Below, piece after piece: positions 44,179 to 52,433 of a DNA stretch of 64,000 nt (positions are counted from its first letter, which is position 1; every line of letters starts with the position of its first letter). The notes under the pieces were generated by a model. That model was not told the DNA's origin and searched no databases. It was given only the letters and a program-made list of their open reading frames with translations. The position numbers and the translations under genes are program-made. Origin of the DNA: Thiobacillus sp. (GTDB lineage Bacteria > Pseudomonadota > Gammaproteobacteria > Burkholderiales > Thiobacillaceae); contig WGNC01000014.1 of assembly GCA_016124745.1 (NCBI GenBank), forward strand, positions 1 through 64,000, written 5' to 3'.

Positions 44179-44715
44179 ATGGCCGACATCAAACGTTACG
44201 ATCGTTTCAGCCTTGCCCGTTTCGAACCATTCGGGGACTTCGATGATTTGATGAAAGGCTTCTTTGTGCGTCCGGTGCTTTTCGAGAACCCGCCGCAGAT
44301 GCGGATCAGGATGGATCGGAAGGAGGACGCCAAGGCCTATACGGTGCATGCGGACATCCCTGGTGTGAAGAAGGAAGGCATCCCCGTCAACATCGAGGGC
44401 AAGCAGGTTTCGATCAGCACCGAAACGAAGCTTGAAAAGGAAGAGAAGGTGCTGCGCTCAGAACGCTACGTCGGCAAGGTCGCGCGCAGCCTTACGCTGC
44501 CTCATGAGGTCGACGAAGCCAAATCCCAGGCCAAGTACAGCGACGGCGTGCTGGAACTGACGCTGCCCAAGAAGGCGCCCAATACCGCCAGGAAGCTGAA
44601 GGTGCAGCAGGTCATCAAGACGCAGGCAATTGCGGTGCGGCGTGGGCGACAGCGCATTGTTTTGCCTGCGCGATCAGTCATTGATCTGCGTCGAGCCCTT
44701 ACTGAAGTGGCATGA
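44179..44715 (+). CDS. Hsp20-family small heat-shock protein with C-terminal extension
   Basis: A 178-residue alpha-crystallin-type chaperone. The core domain spans about residues 45-143 (YTVHADIPGVKKEGIPVNIEG; YSDGVLELTLPKKAP; ARKLKVQ). Relatives usually end at a KLxVQ-like motif. Here codon 144, right after KVQ, is CAG, and the frame runs on for 35 more basic residues to a TGA at 44713. A TAG-to-CAG change would explain the tail, but this is inference. ATG 44179 follows AGAAGAG. It may share a transcript with the CNNM/CorC-type gene that starts 38 bases after it. Confidence 0.85.
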   Translation: MADIKRYDRFSLARFEPFGDFDDLMKGFFVRPVLFENPPQMRIRMDRKEDAKAYTVHADIPGVKKEGIPVNIEGKQVSISTETKLEKEEKVLRSERYVGKVARSLTLPHEVDEAKSQAKYSDGVLELTLPKKAPNTARKLKVQQVIKTQAIAVRRGRQRIVLPARSVIDLRRALTEVA

Positions 44716-44752
44716 TTGCCTTTTCCGCGACTTCTACAAACGGGATCACTCG

Positions 44753-46075
44753 ATGGACATCCTTTTTCTGGCCGCTCTGATCGTGCTGAACGGTGCGTTC
44801 GCCATGTCCGAGATCGCACTGGTCACCTCGCGTCGTGCCCTCCTGACGCGGCTGGCCGATGATGGCGACCATGCGGCCGCGGTTGCCATCAGGCTACACG
44901 ACGATCCGACACGTTTCCTGTCGACGGTGCAGATCGGCATCACCTCGATCAGCATCCTCAACGGCATCGTCGGCGAGTCCGCGCTGGCCGGGCCGCTGGC
45001 GCAGTGGCTGCAGTCGTATGGAATGGAGGCGGACGCAAGCGGCCTCGCATCGACCGCACTGGTGGTGATCGTCGTCACGTATTTCTCGATCGTGATCGGT
45101 GAACTGGTGCCCAAGCGCATCGGCCAGTTGAACCCCGAGGGCATTGCCCGGCGGATAGCGGGGCCGATGAATTTTCTGGCGCTGCTCGCGCGGCCTTTCG
45201 AGCGTCTGCTGTCGGCCTCGACCGATGCCATCCTGCGGCTGCTGGGCAAACAGGCCTCCAGCCAGGAAGGCGTGATCGAGGAGGAAATCCACGCCCTGCT
45301 GGAGGAAGGCTCGGAAACCGGTGCGATCGAACAGCAGGAACGCGACATGGTGCGCAACGTGTTCCGGCTGGACGACCGCCCCATCAGCTCGCTGATGACA
45401 CCACGCTCCGATATCGTCTATCTCGATACCCGCCTGCCGCTCGAAGAAAACCTGAAGCGCGTTGCCGGGTCGGAGCATTCGCACTTCCCGGTCTGCCAGG
45501 GTGGCCTCGACGACGTGCTGGGCATCCTCAGCGCCAAGCAACTGCTCAACCAGTCCCTGGGGGGCGCAAGCGCCGACCTGACCGCCCGGCTCCTACCCGT
45601 GGTCTACATGCCGGAAAGCCTCAGCGGGATGGACCTGCTGGCACACTTCCGTGCCTCCGATGCCAAGATGGTGCTGATCATCGACGAATACGGCGAGATC
45701 GACGGTCTCGTCACCCTGCAGGATGTCATGGAAGCGGTGACCGGCGAATTCAGCCCGCGCAATCAGGAAGAGGCCTGGGCGGTTCAGCGCGAGGATGGTT
45801 CCTGGTTCCTCGACGGCCTGATTCCCATCCCCGAACTCCTGGACAGACTGGGGTTGAAGCACGTGCCGGAACAGGACAAGGGCCGCTATCACACCCTGGG
45901 CGGGCTGGTGATGTGGCTGTCCGGACAACTGCCGCACACCGGCGATGTGCTGACCTGGGAAGGCTGGCGGCTGGAAGTGGTCGACCTCGACGGCAAGCGC
46001 ATCGACAAGGTCCTCGCCACGCCGATCCCTCCGGCCGAGGTGGCGCATTCCGACACGGCGGCCGATCCGGATTGA
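44753..46075 (+). CDS. CNNM/CorC-type membrane protein (DUF21, CBS pair, CorC domain)
   Basis: A 440-residue protein: N-terminal DUF21 membrane domain with three to four helices (residues 1-170, including GAFAMSEIALVTSRRALL), a CBS-domain pair (about 195-325; MTPRSDIVYLD, HFPVCQGGLDDVLGILSAKQL, MVLIIDEYGEIDGLVTLQDVMEAV) and a C-terminal CorC/HlyC FAD-like domain (350-425). Relatives export or sense Mg2+/Co2+. Older annotations call it haemolysin-like; toxin activity is not implied. Confidence 0.88.
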   Translation: MDILFLAALIVLNGAFAMSEIALVTSRRALLTRLADDGDHAAAVAIRLHDDPTRFLSTVQIGITSISILNGIVGESALAGPLAQWLQSYGMEADASGLASTALVVIVVTYFSIVIGELVPKRIGQLNPEGIARRIAGPMNFLALLARPFERLLSASTDAILRLLGKQASSQEGVIEEEIHALLEEGSETGAIEQQERDMVRNVFRLDDRPISSLMTPRSDIVYLDTRLPLEENLKRVAGSEHSHFPVCQGGLDDVLGILSAKQLLNQSLGGASADLTARLLPVVYMPESLSGMDLLAHFRASDAKMVLIIDEYGEIDGLVTLQDVMEAVTGEFSPRNQEEAWAVQREDGSWFLDGLIPIPELLDRLGLKHVPEQDKGRYHTLGGLVMWLSGQLPHTGDVLTWEGWRLEVVDLDGKRIDKVLATPIPPAEVAHSDTAADPD

Positions 46076-46313
46076 CTGCAGCATGCGCGACCATGCCTCG
46101 CCCAGCTTGGGTCTCCCGTCAAGGATCCCGCACTGCGCCGACCGGCCCGGGTCTTGCAGCGCGCCCCCTGAACTGGGATACACTTCACCTAACCAGAACC
46201 ACCGCTGCCCCGGCAGCATCGGCGCCATCACTGACAACGCGGGAGATCGTTCCTTATATGGTTTTTCCTGATCCGGGGCGCGTCGCGCCCCTGTCGATGC
46301 GGGCTTGCATCCG

Positions 46314-47018
46314 ATGACGACGAATTGCACCAATGTGGAATGGCTCGGCCGCGCGAAATGCAGCACCTGCGAGGTCCGCAATTTCGTCCTGTTCTCCGGG
46401 CTGTCGGTCCGCGAACTCGACGCCATCCTGCAGCCCATCGACAATCTGCGGGTGCCACAGAACACGACCCTGTATGAGCAGGGCACTGATGCCCCCAGTC
46501 TCTACACCGTGCGCAGCGGCCTCCTCAAGCTCAAGGTCGACATGCCGAACGGCGGTCAACGTATCGTGCGCCTGCTGCGACAAGGCGATGTGGGGGGGAT
46601 GGAAACCCTGGTGGGCGAACCCTATCACCACACGGCCGTCGCCCTGCTCGATACCGATGTCTGCCGCATTCCGCGCGAGGTCGTGCTGCTGCTGGACAAG
46701 ACCAGTCCGAGCGTGCACGGGGCCTTGCTGCAGCGCTGGCAGCACCTCATCGACCAGGCCGACCATTTCATCGTGGCGCTCTCCACCGGTCCGGCGGAAG
46801 CGCGCATGGCCCGACTGCTGCTCACGCTCGGCTGTCACGGTTCCCATCCGGAAAGTCTGTTTCCGAGCCGCGAAGACATGGGGGCACTGCTCGGCATCAC
46901 TACCGAAACAGCCAGCCGCGTGATCGCCGAATTCAAGCGACGTGGCCTGATCCAGATCGAGAAGCGTGAATGCGTCGACTATGACCAGACCGGGCTGGCC
47001 CGACTGGCTGAAAGCTGA
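46314..47018 (+). CDS. Crp/Fnr-family transcriptional regulator
   Basis: A 234-residue regulator with a cyclic-nucleotide-type sensor domain (about 25-145) and a C-terminal helix-turn-helix (MGALLGITTETASRVIAEFKRRG). Cys5, Cys16 and Cys19 (AKCSTC) plus Cys117 recall the four Cys ligands of the oxygen-sensing [4Fe-4S] cluster in FNR. The spacing differs because no Cys follows Cys19 in the usual place. It could be an FNR-like redox sensor or a cluster-free homologue. The recognition-helix residues TTETASR resemble the E..SR of FNR/CRP proteins. ATG 46314 is used; a TTG three codons upstream is less likely. It is near the persulfide operon, but the link is only positional. Confidence 0.85.
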   Translation: MTTNCTNVEWLGRAKCSTCEVRNFVLFSGLSVRELDAILQPIDNLRVPQNTTLYEQGTDAPSLYTVRSGLLKLKVDMPNGGQRIVRLLRQGDVGGMETLVGEPYHHTAVALLDTDVCRIPREVVLLLDKTSPSVHGALLQRWQHLIDQADHFIVALSTGPAEARMARLLLTLGCHGSHPESLFPSREDMGALLGITTETASRVIAEFKRRGLIQIEKRECVDYDQTGLARLAES

Positions 47019-47134
47019 TCGCTTTCATCATTGCCGTATCCAGATATCAGCCTGACGGATGCGCCGCATGTGCGGGGCCCGGCCGGTCGATGCATCACAT
47101 GGGGATTTGAGTCGGCCTGCGCCGGCCTTGCCGT

Positions 47135-47590
47135 TCAGTGCCCGGCGGGTTGACTGGCCAGGGCGTGGGCGTCGAATCCACCCTTCTTCTTCCAGCCCTC
47201 GATGCCGTCCTGCAGCACCTTGACGTTGTCGTAGCCGAGCAGACGCAGGGCGAACACCGCCTGCGCCGACAGCGAACCGGAGTTGCAGTACATCACGACC
47301 ATGCGGTCCTTCGGCAACTCGCCGCGACGCGCCACGGCGCGGCGCCACTCGATGTTGATCGCGCCCGGGATGTGCTCCTTATCGTATTGCCCGGCGTCGC
47401 GGGCATCGACGATGAAGACCTTCTTCCAGTCGTCCGCAGGAATCTGCTCAGGCCAGATCAGGCTGCTGCCGTACTCGGCGAAGTCCATGTAGCCGGCCAG
47501 TGCATCGACCACGACGGGGTTTTCGTCTGCGTGAACCGGCGTGGCCAGCAAAGCGATACTGGCCATCAGCGCCAGCAGGGTTTTGTTCAT
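47135..47590 (-). CDS. Exported rhodanese-domain protein
   Basis: A 151-residue periplasmic sulfurtransferase: signal peptide 1-21 (LLALMASIALLATPVHA), one rhodanese domain with the active-site loop YCNSGSLSAQ (Cys about residue 99) and VFIVDARDAGQYDKEHIPGA before it. It may bind or transfer sulfane sulfur. It is the last gene of a minus-strand run with the MFS transporter, persulfide dioxygenase and ArsR-rhodanese genes. Confidence 0.88.
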   Translation of the reverse strand: MNKTLLALMASIALLATPVHADENPVVVDALAGYMDFAEYGSSLIWPEQIPADDWKKVFIVDARDAGQYDKEHIPGAINIEWRRAVARRGELPKDRMVVMYCNSGSLSAQAVFALRLLGYDNVKVLQDGIEGWKKKGGFDAHALASQPAGH

Positions 47591-47612
47591 GAAGATTCCT
47601 TTTTGATTGCGG

Positions 47613-48920
47613 TCAGTGCGCGGCCGGATTCAGCCTCGGGTGGGTTTCTTCGCAGGCCAGCAGGACGATGGCCCCCGAGACGAACATGGCAGCGGCGGTG
47701 AACCAGAAGCCTGCCTCGATGCCGCCGGCGAGCGCCGCCACTCCGCCCAGCAGCAGCGCGCCGATGCCGTAGCCGAGGTCGCGCCAGAAGCGGTAGATGC
47801 CAATGGCCGAGCCGCGCCAGTTGGGATGGGCGATGTCGGAGACGGCGGCGGACAGCGTGGGATACAGCAAGGCCATGCCGAAGCCCATGACGGCCGCGGC
47901 AGCCGACCACCACAGCTCGCCCTCGCCCAGCAGCACCAGGGCGACGCCGGCGCCGCACAGCCACATGCCCGCGACGATGGGCTTTTTTCTGCCCACGCGA
48001 TCCGACCAGTGGCCAGTGAGGAACTGTGACAGCCCCCAAACGAAACCATACACCCCCACCACCCAGCCGATGCCGGCGAGCGAGAGGCCGTGCCGATGCA
48101 GGTAGACCGGAAAGAACACCCAGATCAGCGCATCGACGAATTTTTCCACCATCCCGGCCTGACTGATCGATGCCAAGCGTGCATCGCGCCAGGACATCAA
48201 GGTGAAGACTTCCCATGTGCCGGGCTGCGCGGAAATGTTGGTGGGGTAACGGGGCTGGGGGCCAGGCATCTGGCCGGCAGCGTGTTTCCTGCCTTCTGCA
48301 TGCGCCCACGGCAGGGTGTCCTTGACCCACACCAGCGTCAACAGACCTGCCACAGCCACCACGACCAGCCCGAAGATCATCAGGCCCTCGCGCGGGCCAT
48401 AGGCGGTGGCCAGATAGCCGGTGATGATCCCCGCCACGGCCACACCGAAATAACCCGAGAACTCGTTGAAACCGATGGTGAGCCCGCGCTGGTCGGCCGT
48501 GGTGAGATCGAGCTTGGACGTCTGCGTCATCGACCAGGCAAGGCCTTGGTTCACCCCCAGCAGCACCGTCGCGGCGACGATCCAGCCCCACGACGGCGCA
48601 TACAGGATCATGAACGGGATCGGCACCGCTGCGAGCCAGCCGATGAACAGCACCTTCTTGCGACCGATGCGCTCGGAAAGCCGGCCCGCCACGAAATTAA
48701 GCGTGCCCTTGACGAAACCGAAGGCGGTGACGAAGGCCATCAGCATCATGAACGAACCCTTGGTCACGCCGAAATCGGATTCGGCGAGCGCCGGCACCAC
48801 GGTGCGGAACATGCCGATGGTGAGACCGACGAAGAACACCTGCACCAGTTGATGCGAGAACTGGGCAAGGTTGTGGCGGATGCCGTAGCGGTAATCCGCC
48901 ACCTGCTGGGCGACAGTCAC
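47613..48920 (-). CDS. MFS transporter in the persulfide operon
   Basis: A 435-residue major facilitator with about twelve membrane helices. Conserved loop motifs are GRLSERIGRKKVLF (loop 2-3) and GHWSDRVGRKKP (loop 8-9). Both follow the MFS pattern GxxxDRxGR. Substrate unknown; context suggests a sulfur compound such as sulfite, thiosulfate or an anion derived from persulfide oxidation. A GTG at 48920 is the most likely start, three bases after the persulfide dioxygenase stop, giving tight coupling. Confidence 0.82.
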   Translation of the reverse strand: MTVAQQVADYRYGIRHNLAQFSHQLVQVFFVGLTIGMFRTVVPALAESDFGVTKGSFMMLMAFVTAFGFVKGTLNFVAGRLSERIGRKKVLFIGWLAAVPIPFMILYAPSWGWIVAATVLLGVNQGLAWSMTQTSKLDLTTADQRGLTIGFNEFSGYFGVAVAGIITGYLATAYGPREGLMIFGLVVVAVAGLLTLVWVKDTLPWAHAEGRKHAAGQMPGPQPRYPTNISAQPGTWEVFTLMSWRDARLASISQAGMVEKFVDALIWVFFPVYLHRHGLSLAGIGWVVGVYGFVWGLSQFLTGHWSDRVGRKKPIVAGMWLCGAGVALVLLGEGELWWSAAAAVMGFGMALLYPTLSAAVSDIAHPNWRGSAIGIYRFWRDLGYGIGALLLGGVAALAGGIEAGFWFTAAAMFVSGAIVLLACEETHPRLNPAAH

Positions 48921-48922
48921 GC

Positions 48923-49654
48923 TCAGTTGCCGAGGTTGAAGGCGACCATGCGGTCCATTTCCGCGGGCCGCGGCGGGATCGTCTCGGTCAGCGCGGTGAC
49001 GAATGCGTCGCGGCTCATCGACAGCATGGGGTTCGACCGTTTCTCGAAGCCAAGGGTCGACATCGGCTTGCCCGACATGCCGGCGCCGCAGACGCTGCCG
49101 GAGGTATGGCCAGGGTACAGCTCGACCTCGGCCGGCAGCGTCATCAGGCGCTGGTGCAGGGTGTCGTAGATCTGCCCCGCCATCTCGGTTTCCTTGCCCG
49201 CGAGGTCCGGGCGGCCGGCGCTGCCGACAAACAGCGTGTCGCCGGTGAGCACGAACCAGGGGACTTCGGTGCGGCGCTTGTCGGTGACGACCAGGCAAAT
49301 CGAATCGGGAGTATGGCCCGGGGTGTGCAGCACGTCGACCAGGACATTGCCGACCTCGATGCGCTGGCCGTCCTGCAACGCCTCGAACGGGTAATTCACG
49401 CGCACACGGTCGGATTCATGCAGGCAGTAACGGGCGCCGGACAGTTCGGCCAGCTTACGGCCGCCGGAAAAATGGTCCGCATGCACGTGGGTGTCGATCA
49501 CATGGGTGATCTTCACGTCCTGTTTGGCGGCCTCGTCGATAAACCACTGCTCGTCGCCGAGCACCGGATCGACGGCGACGCCGACGTGGCAGGAACCGCA
49601 GCCGAAGAAGTAGGACAGAGTGGCGTCCTTGGCCAGCAATTGACGGAAAAACAT
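48923..49654 (-). CDS. Persulfide dioxygenase-like metallo-beta-lactamase-fold protein
   Basis: A 243-residue ETHE1/Blh-type enzyme predicted to oxidise glutathione persulfide to sulfite with one mononuclear Fe(II). Metal-binding motif THVHADHFSGG (His56, His58, Asp60, His61), then HTPGHTPDS and LYPGHTSGSV; the N-terminus FGCGSCHVGVAVDP fits the sulfur dioxygenase subgroup. ATG 49654 was chosen. The frame is open further upstream only because it reads through a family C repeat. It is in a run with an ArsR-rhodanese regulator upstream and a transporter and rhodanese downstream. Confidence 0.88.
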   Translation of the reverse strand: MFFRQLLAKDATLSYFFGCGSCHVGVAVDPVLGDEQWFIDEAAKQDVKITHVIDTHVHADHFSGGRKLAELSGARYCLHESDRVRVNYPFEALQDGQRIEVGNVLVDVLHTPGHTPDSICLVVTDKRRTEVPWFVLTGDTLFVGSAGRPDLAGKETEMAGQIYDTLHQRLMTLPAEVELYPGHTSGSVCGAGMSGKPMSTLGFEKRSNPMLSMSRDAFVTALTETIPPRPAEMDRMVAFNLGN

Positions 49655-49675
49655 GGGGGGTCTCCTTGCGAAGTT

Positions 49676-49796
49676 ATTGATCAGGCCAGGCGAAGTTTGA
49701 AGTCCGTTCGTCCTGAGCTTGTCGAAGGATGAACGGGCTTCGACAAGCTCAGCCCGAACGGTGTTGAGACTTCGATGTGCCGCATCAATAGTCGGA
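49676..49796. repeat. Family C inverted-repeat element, copy 2
   Basis: Left end TTATTGATCAGGCCAGGCGA; right end on the reverse strand ACTATTGATGCGGCACATCG. The interior has the CTGAGCTTGTCGAAGG palindrome pair. It separates the ArsR-rhodanese gene from the persulfide dioxygenase gene, overlapping the last codons of the former (stop at 49785). Confidence 0.72.
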
Positions 49797-50453
49797 TTCG
49801 GCCAGCGGCAAACCGGCCGCCTGCCATTCCGGCGTGCCATCGGCAATCTTCCTGGCGCGGTAGCCGTGTTCCTTCAGCAGCGCCACCGCCTCGGCGGACA
49901 TCATGCAGAACGGCCCGCGACAATACGCCACGATGTCCTTGTCGGCAGGCAGTTCCCTGATGCGCTGGCGGATCTCGTCGAGCGGCATCGAGCGCGCAAA
50001 CGGCAGATGGCCGTTGTCGTACTCGGCAGAGGGCCGCACGTCGATCACCACCACTTCGCCACGGCGCGCTTTGTCCATCAGCGAGCGCCGCGTCTCGGCG
50101 TCGAGCTTTTCCGGTGCGGCAAAGATCTGCTCCATCGCTACTTTCAGTTCGACCAGATGCTCCTCGGCCACTGTGCGCAGGTTGACCCACAGCGCGCTGA
50201 CATCCTCGCCGGACAGGCGATACGCGATGAAGCGGCCATCGCGCTCCGCCTCCACCAGTCGCGCCGTCTTCAACACCTTGAGGTGTGCGCTCGCCAGCTT
50301 GATGTCGATGCCGGCTTCGGCGGCCAGGGCTTCGACGGTTTTTTCGCCCTGCGCCAGTATTTCCAGCAATTCCAGCCGCTTGGGGCTGGAGACAGCCTTG
50401 CCAATGCGGGCCACTTCTTCGTAGAGCAGGTCCTTGGTTTTGCGTTTGTCCAT
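49785..50453 (-). CDS. ArsR-type regulator fused to a rhodanese domain
   Basis: A 222-residue protein: winged helix (residues 10-95; KRLELLEILAQGEKTVEALA and AHLKVLKTARLVEAERDG), then a rhodanese domain (115-220; VVVIDVRPSAEYDNGHLPFA, active-site loop YCRGPFCMMS with Cys about 182 and 187). Such fusions sense sulfane sulfur, likely through persulfide formation on the rhodanese Cys, and control sulfide-detoxification operons. The AT-rich segment upstream (ATTATTAGATTATT at 50472-50485) is a likely operator or -10 region. Its C-terminal codons run into a family C element. It heads the run to 47135. Confidence 0.88.
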   Translation of the reverse strand: MDKRKTKDLLYEEVARIGKAVSSPKRLELLEILAQGEKTVEALAAEAGIDIKLASAHLKVLKTARLVEAERDGRFIAYRLSGEDVSALWVNLRTVAEEHLVELKVAMEQIFAAPEKLDAETRRSLMDKARRGEVVVIDVRPSAEYDNGHLPFARSMPLDEIRQRIRELPADKDIVAYCRGPFCMMSAEAVALLKEHGYRARKIADGTPEWQAAGLPLAESDY

Positions 50454-50572
50454 AAGACGAACATTCGCACGATTATTAGATTATTGCAACTGAGATTTCC
50501 GCCAGCATGCGGCGACTCCTTCAGAACAACAGCGGATCAGCCCGGAACGCGCCCCCGGGCAGCAGCAGCCGC

Positions 50573-50932
50573 TTAACCCGGCCCGACGTAGACGCAGCCG
50601 GCGTCGCGCGTTTCCATCACCTTTACGCGCGACAAACCGGGCAGCGCGGGCCTGAGCTGCCGCCACACCCACACGGCCAGGTTTTCGCTCGTCGGGTTGT
50701 CCAGCCCGCCGATGTCGTTGAGGGTGCGATGATCGAGGGCAGCATGGATCGGCTGCCAGGCCGCATCGATGTCGGCGAAATCGATCACCCAGCCCAGTTC
50801 AGGATCGATCTCGCCGCTGACGGTGATTTCGACTTCGAACGAATGGCCGTGCAGGCGCGAGCAGGGATGGGAGGCGGGCAGCGCGGGCAGGCGCCGCGCG
50901 CACTGCAGGTGGAAGATGCGGAAGATGTCCAT
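50573..50932 (-). CDS. queD: QueD / 6-pyruvoyltetrahydropterin synthase-like protein
   Basis: A 119-residue T-fold protein. CSRLHGHSFEVE provides the catalytic Cys24 and zinc ligands His28 and His30; ALDHRTLNDI and METRDAG complete the active site. In canonical QueD the first zinc ligand is a His in an AAHRLP motif; here the aligned residue is Arg13 (CARRLP). Zinc binding and the usual 6-carboxytetrahydropterin reaction are therefore doubtful. It follows the rubredoxin reductase gene by 31 bases, in the same transcript. Confidence 0.8.
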   Translation of the reverse strand: MDIFRIFHLQCARRLPALPASHPCSRLHGHSFEVEITVSGEIDPELGWVIDFADIDAAWQPIHAALDHRTLNDIGGLDNPTSENLAVWVWRQLRPALPGLSRVKVMETRDAGCVYVGPG

Positions 50933-50963
50933 GCCGCATTTTCGCGCAAGTCCTCCCCGCTGG

Positions 50964-52160
50964 CTATGCGGCCAGTTCCTTCACGAGCGTGTTGCGGCGC
51001 CCGGTCTCGCTGCCGGTCAGTGCAAACCCCTGCATGCGGCCGGCTTCGTCCAGGTGCAGCGCGCAGATGCCGCTGTCGCTGCATTCGACTTTCCACGCGC
51101 CGACTGATCCAATTCCGGGCGGCAGCACCGCCACCGGGTGTGCCGGCGTTTTCACCATCACCGGCATCGGCGGATAGACCACGGGTGTCGGCGACCCGGC
51201 GAGCGTCGCGGCCAATGCGCGCGCCTGCACCATCAGCGGCTGCACGTAGGGCAGGTTGCGCCCCTCGACTTCGGCGCAGTCACCCAGCGCATAGACGCTC
51301 GGCGCGCCGGTCTCCAGCAGGCGATTGGTCTGGATGCCGGGCCCCACCGGGATGCCTGCCGCCTGCGCCAGCTGGATGCGCGGCCGCAAACCGATCGCCG
51401 ATAGCACGACATCGGTCGCGATGGTCTCACCGTCATCCAGCGTCACCTGATATCCGTCGAGGGTCGACTCGACACGCTTGGCTGTGTGTCCGAAATGCCA
51501 GTTCACGCCCAGGGTGCCCAGGCCGTCGGCCAGCCGCCGGCCGGCCTCGACCGGCAGCAGGCGCTCTAGCGACCAACCGCCCAGATGCACCACGTCTACC
51601 GCGTATCCGGCATGCGCCAGATCGTTGGCGAACTCACATCCGATCAGGCCGCCGCCCAGCACCGTGATGTGCTTTCTGCCGTCGATGGCATTGCGGAACG
51701 CCGCGTAATCGTCGAGGTCATTCACCGCCAGCACCGCCGCCGCGCCGTCTCCGCTCAAGCCGTGCGGAATCGGGTCGGCCCCCAAAGCGAGGACCAGGGC
51801 GCTGTAGTCCATTTCACCGCCTTCAACACGGATGCGCTTGGCTGCCGTATCGATCGCTGTGACCCGGGTGCGCACCAGCACGGCCGCATTGAGGGCGGCC
51901 GCCAGCTTTTCCGCACTGGCGCTCGCCAATGCCTCTGCCGTTCTGCCGGCAGCGAGTGCATTCGACAGGTTGGGTTTGGAGTAGAACGCGCCGCCGTCCG
52001 CGGTGATGAGTGTGATCGGCGTGAGGGTATCGCGTTTGCGGAATTCCTTCAGCAGCGTGTAGCCGGCAAGGCCGGAACCGACTATGACGATCGATCGGTC
52101 TGGGCTTGGCGTTTGCTCCCTCTCCCCTTGGGGGGAGAGGGTTGGGGAGAGGGTGTGCAT
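50964..52160 (-). CDS. Rubredoxin reductase-like FAD-dependent oxidoreductase
   Basis: A 398-residue pyridine nucleotide-disulfide-type reductase: FAD motif IVIVGSGLAGYTLLKEF (about residue 24), NAD motif ITVLGGGLIGCEFANDL, and the FAD-phosphate motif APSVYALGDCAEV. It probably passes electrons from NAD(P)H to the rubredoxin encoded next to it, which feeds rubrerythrin. The first 18 or so residues (MHTLSPTLSPQGEREQTP) are encoded by a palindromic repeat at 52116-52153, so the original start may have been nearer 52094. It carries no disulfide CxxxxC, in agreement with a rubredoxin reductase. Confidence 0.88.
   Translation of the reverse strand: MHTLSPTLSPQGEREQTPSPDRSIVIVGSGLAGYTLLKEFRKRDTLTPITLITADGGAFYSKPNLSNALAAGRTAEALASASAEKLAAALNAAVLVRTRVTAIDTAAKRIRVEGGEMDYSALVLALGADPIPHGLSGDGAAAVLAVNDLDDYAAFRNAIDGRKHITVLGGGLIGCEFANDLAHAGYAVDVVHLGGWSLERLLPVEAGRRLADGLGTLGVNWHFGHTAKRVESTLDGYQVTLDDGETIATDVVLSAIGLRPRIQLAQAAGIPVGPGIQTNRLLETGAPSVYALGDCAEVEGRNLPYVQPLMVQARALAATLAGSPTPVVYPPMPVMVKTPAHPVAVLPPGIGSVGAWKVECSDSGICALHLDEAGRMQGFALTGSETGRRNTLVKELAA
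52116..52153. repeat. Palindromic repeat at the start of the rubredoxin reductase gene
   Basis: GCTCCCTCTCCCCTTGGGGG then GAGAGGGTTGGGGAGAGG. This is the reverse complement of the family found inside nirB (31306-31345). Here it encodes the first residues of the reductase. Confidence 0.72.
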
Positions 52161-52221
52161 GACAGACTCCTTGATTCAGATTGCGGGAGGCGCACCAGGC
52201 GCCTCCCGATAAAGCTGACGT

Positions 52222-52395
52222 TCAGGCTGCGGCGACTTCAGCCATCTCGAAATCCATCTTGCTGACGCCGCAATCCGGACATTCCCACGTGTCGGGCACG
52301 TCCTCCCAGCGGGTGCCGGGAGCGATACCGTGTTCCGGGTCGCCCTTCGCTTCGTCGTAAACATAGCCGCAAACAATGCATTGCCAGGCTTTCAT
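52222..52395 (-). CDS. Rubredoxin
   Basis: A 57-residue rubredoxin that carries one electron on a Fe(Cys)4 centre. Both knuckles are present: [19 protein letters not shown] and [12 protein letters not shown]. It is missed by simple length filters. Located between rubrerythrin (upstream) and rubredoxin reductase (downstream), it forms the expected electron path from NAD(P)H through reductase and rubredoxin to rubrerythrin and peroxide. Confidence 0.94.
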   Translation of the reverse strand: MKAWQCIVCGYVYDEAKGDPEHGIAPGTRWEDVPDTWECPDCGVSKMDFEMAEVAAA

Positions 52396-52433
52396 GGTGT
52401 TTCCTTTCTCTTGATCAATGGTCGGTAATGGGT

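Noticed and set aside
48923-49846. Longer N-terminus for the persulfide dioxygenase
   Set aside because: The extra residues come from reading through a family C repeat (TVRAELVEA- and FDKLRTNG-type sequence).
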